A stretch of DNA of 36,236 nt from assembly GCA_030447585.1 (NCBI GenBank), contig JAUJOO010000010.1, positions 41,741 through 77,976 of the forward strand. Direction: 5' to 3'. The notes below the pieces were generated by a model that did not search any database, was not told the origin of the DNA, and saw nothing but the letters and a program-made list of their open reading frames with translations. Made by a program: the position numbers and the translations under genes. Shown here piece by piece: positions 35,794-36,236 of this stretch. Position 1 is the stretch's first letter. The number at the start of each line of letters is the position of its first letter. This DNA comes from Nocardioidaceae bacterium (GTDB lineage Bacteria > Actinomycetota > Actinomycetes > Propionibacteriales > Nocardioidaceae).

Positions 35794-36236
35794 ATGGCCC
35801 TCCGGCGCTGGCACCTCGGTTGCTGGGCGGTCTGCCTGCTTGCCGTGTCGGGCTGTGGGAGCGGCGGTGCGGCTCCGGAGGCTGGAAGCGGCGATCCCAC
35901 GGTCACGTCCTCCGCCTCTCACGCGTCCTCTCGGGCCCCGACCGTGAAGCCTGAAGATGGCGGACCCCTGGTGGCGCTGCCGTCGTGCCAGCCGCCACCG
36001 CCTGGCATCGAGGCCGACGTACCCGGGTTGGTGCTCCCGGACGGGGCCGTGGTGACCGAGGTGGAGGAGCAGGGGCCACTGATCAGAGTGAACGGGTACG
36101 TCGAGCAGACGCCCGTCCAGGTACGGCAGTTCTACCAGCGCACCAACGGCTTGGAGCTGCATGAGATCGAAGACGAGGTGTACGAGGCCGAGGCGCTGTT
36201 CTCAGGGGGCAAGTTCAACAGTTACGTCAAGGCGCA
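35794..36236 (+). CDS. Lipoprotein of unknown function (3' end outside window)
   Basis: Frame open from ATG 35794 to the window end (147 codons). It begins MALRRWHLGCWAVCLLAVSGC, a lipoprotein signal with lipobox AVSGC, then a Ser/Thr/Pro/Gly-rich linker (about residues 22-60), then a domain starting near PSCQPPPPG with DGAVVTEVEEQGPLIRVNG and YQRTNGLELHEIEDE, not recognised as a named family. A TAGCAT -10-like box at 35782-35787 ends 6 nt before the ATG, and no Shine-Dalgarno sequence is seen, so the message may be leaderless. Divergent from the Asp-box gene. Confidence 0.8.
   Translation, partial: MALRRWHLGCWAVCLLAVSGCGSGGAAPEAGSGDPTVTSSASHASSRAPTVKPEDGGPLVALPSCQPPPPGIEADVPGLVLPDGAVVTEVEEQGPLIRVNGYVEQTPVQVRQFYQRTNGLELHEIEDEVYEAEALFSGGKFNSYVKA

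Overview
The window is about 70% G+C, dense in genes, and uses many GTG starts and 4-nt ATGA/GTGA overlaps. Gene content and order (ftsK, RodZ-like HTH gene, rimO, pgsA, cinA-type gene, clgR ... nei2/lhr ... DUF3046, recA, recX, miaB) match the conserved chromosomal core of Actinobacteria. A Propionibacteriales/Nocardioidaceae-type organism is my best guess. That guess rests on synteny and protein style, not on a database search.

Layout. 1-7.7 kb: end of ftsK (5' end outside the window), a RodZ-like membrane HTH protein, rimO, pgsA, a CinA C-terminal-domain protein and a ClgR-type regulator. 7.8-9.1 kb: an SigE-family ECF sigma factor overlapping a single-pass membrane protein. 9.2-14.6 kb, minus strand: lhr helicase followed by a Nei2-type DNA glycosylase. 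14.7-17.5 kb: an ABC-2 exporter (one ATPase, two permeases) with a 12-bp minisatellite at the junction of the permease genes, then a duplicated ~73-bp intergenic element. 17.7-20.9 kb: a divergent TetR/MMPL pair sharing a palindromic putative operator. 20.9-22.7 kb: a pair of imperfect palindromes, an LmeA/DUF2993-like protein and a CPBP-family membrane protein. 22.8-27.3 kb: DUF3046, an SOS box, recA and recX. 27.4-29.4 kb: a small membrane protein and miaB. 29.6-33.6 kb: a carbohydrate-type ABC uptake operon (permease, lipoprotein, ATPase, permease, every junction tightly coupled), closed by a 17-bp perfect-stem terminator. 33.7-36.2 kb: a secreted Asp-box (BNR/sialidase-fold) protein on the minus strand and a divergent lipoprotein cut by the window end.

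The most striking locus is recA. It carries two separate LAGLIDADG-type inteins, one in the DNA-binding loop L2 (Gly204|Ser205) and one at the Lys250|Cys251 site. By my recollection these are the sites used singly by the Mycobacterium leprae and M. tuberculosis RecA inteins. As written, the reading frame breaks 33 nt into the first intein. I count 12 single-base frame changes between 23.90 and 26.35 kb and one more in recX, while every other large gene here (including the 1536-codon lhr) is intact. Splicing and endonuclease motifs are all preserved once the frame is followed, and I see no in-frame stop in the reconstructed path. A local cluster of sequencing/assembly indels is therefore the simplest explanation, but true decay confined to this locus cannot be excluded from sequence alone.
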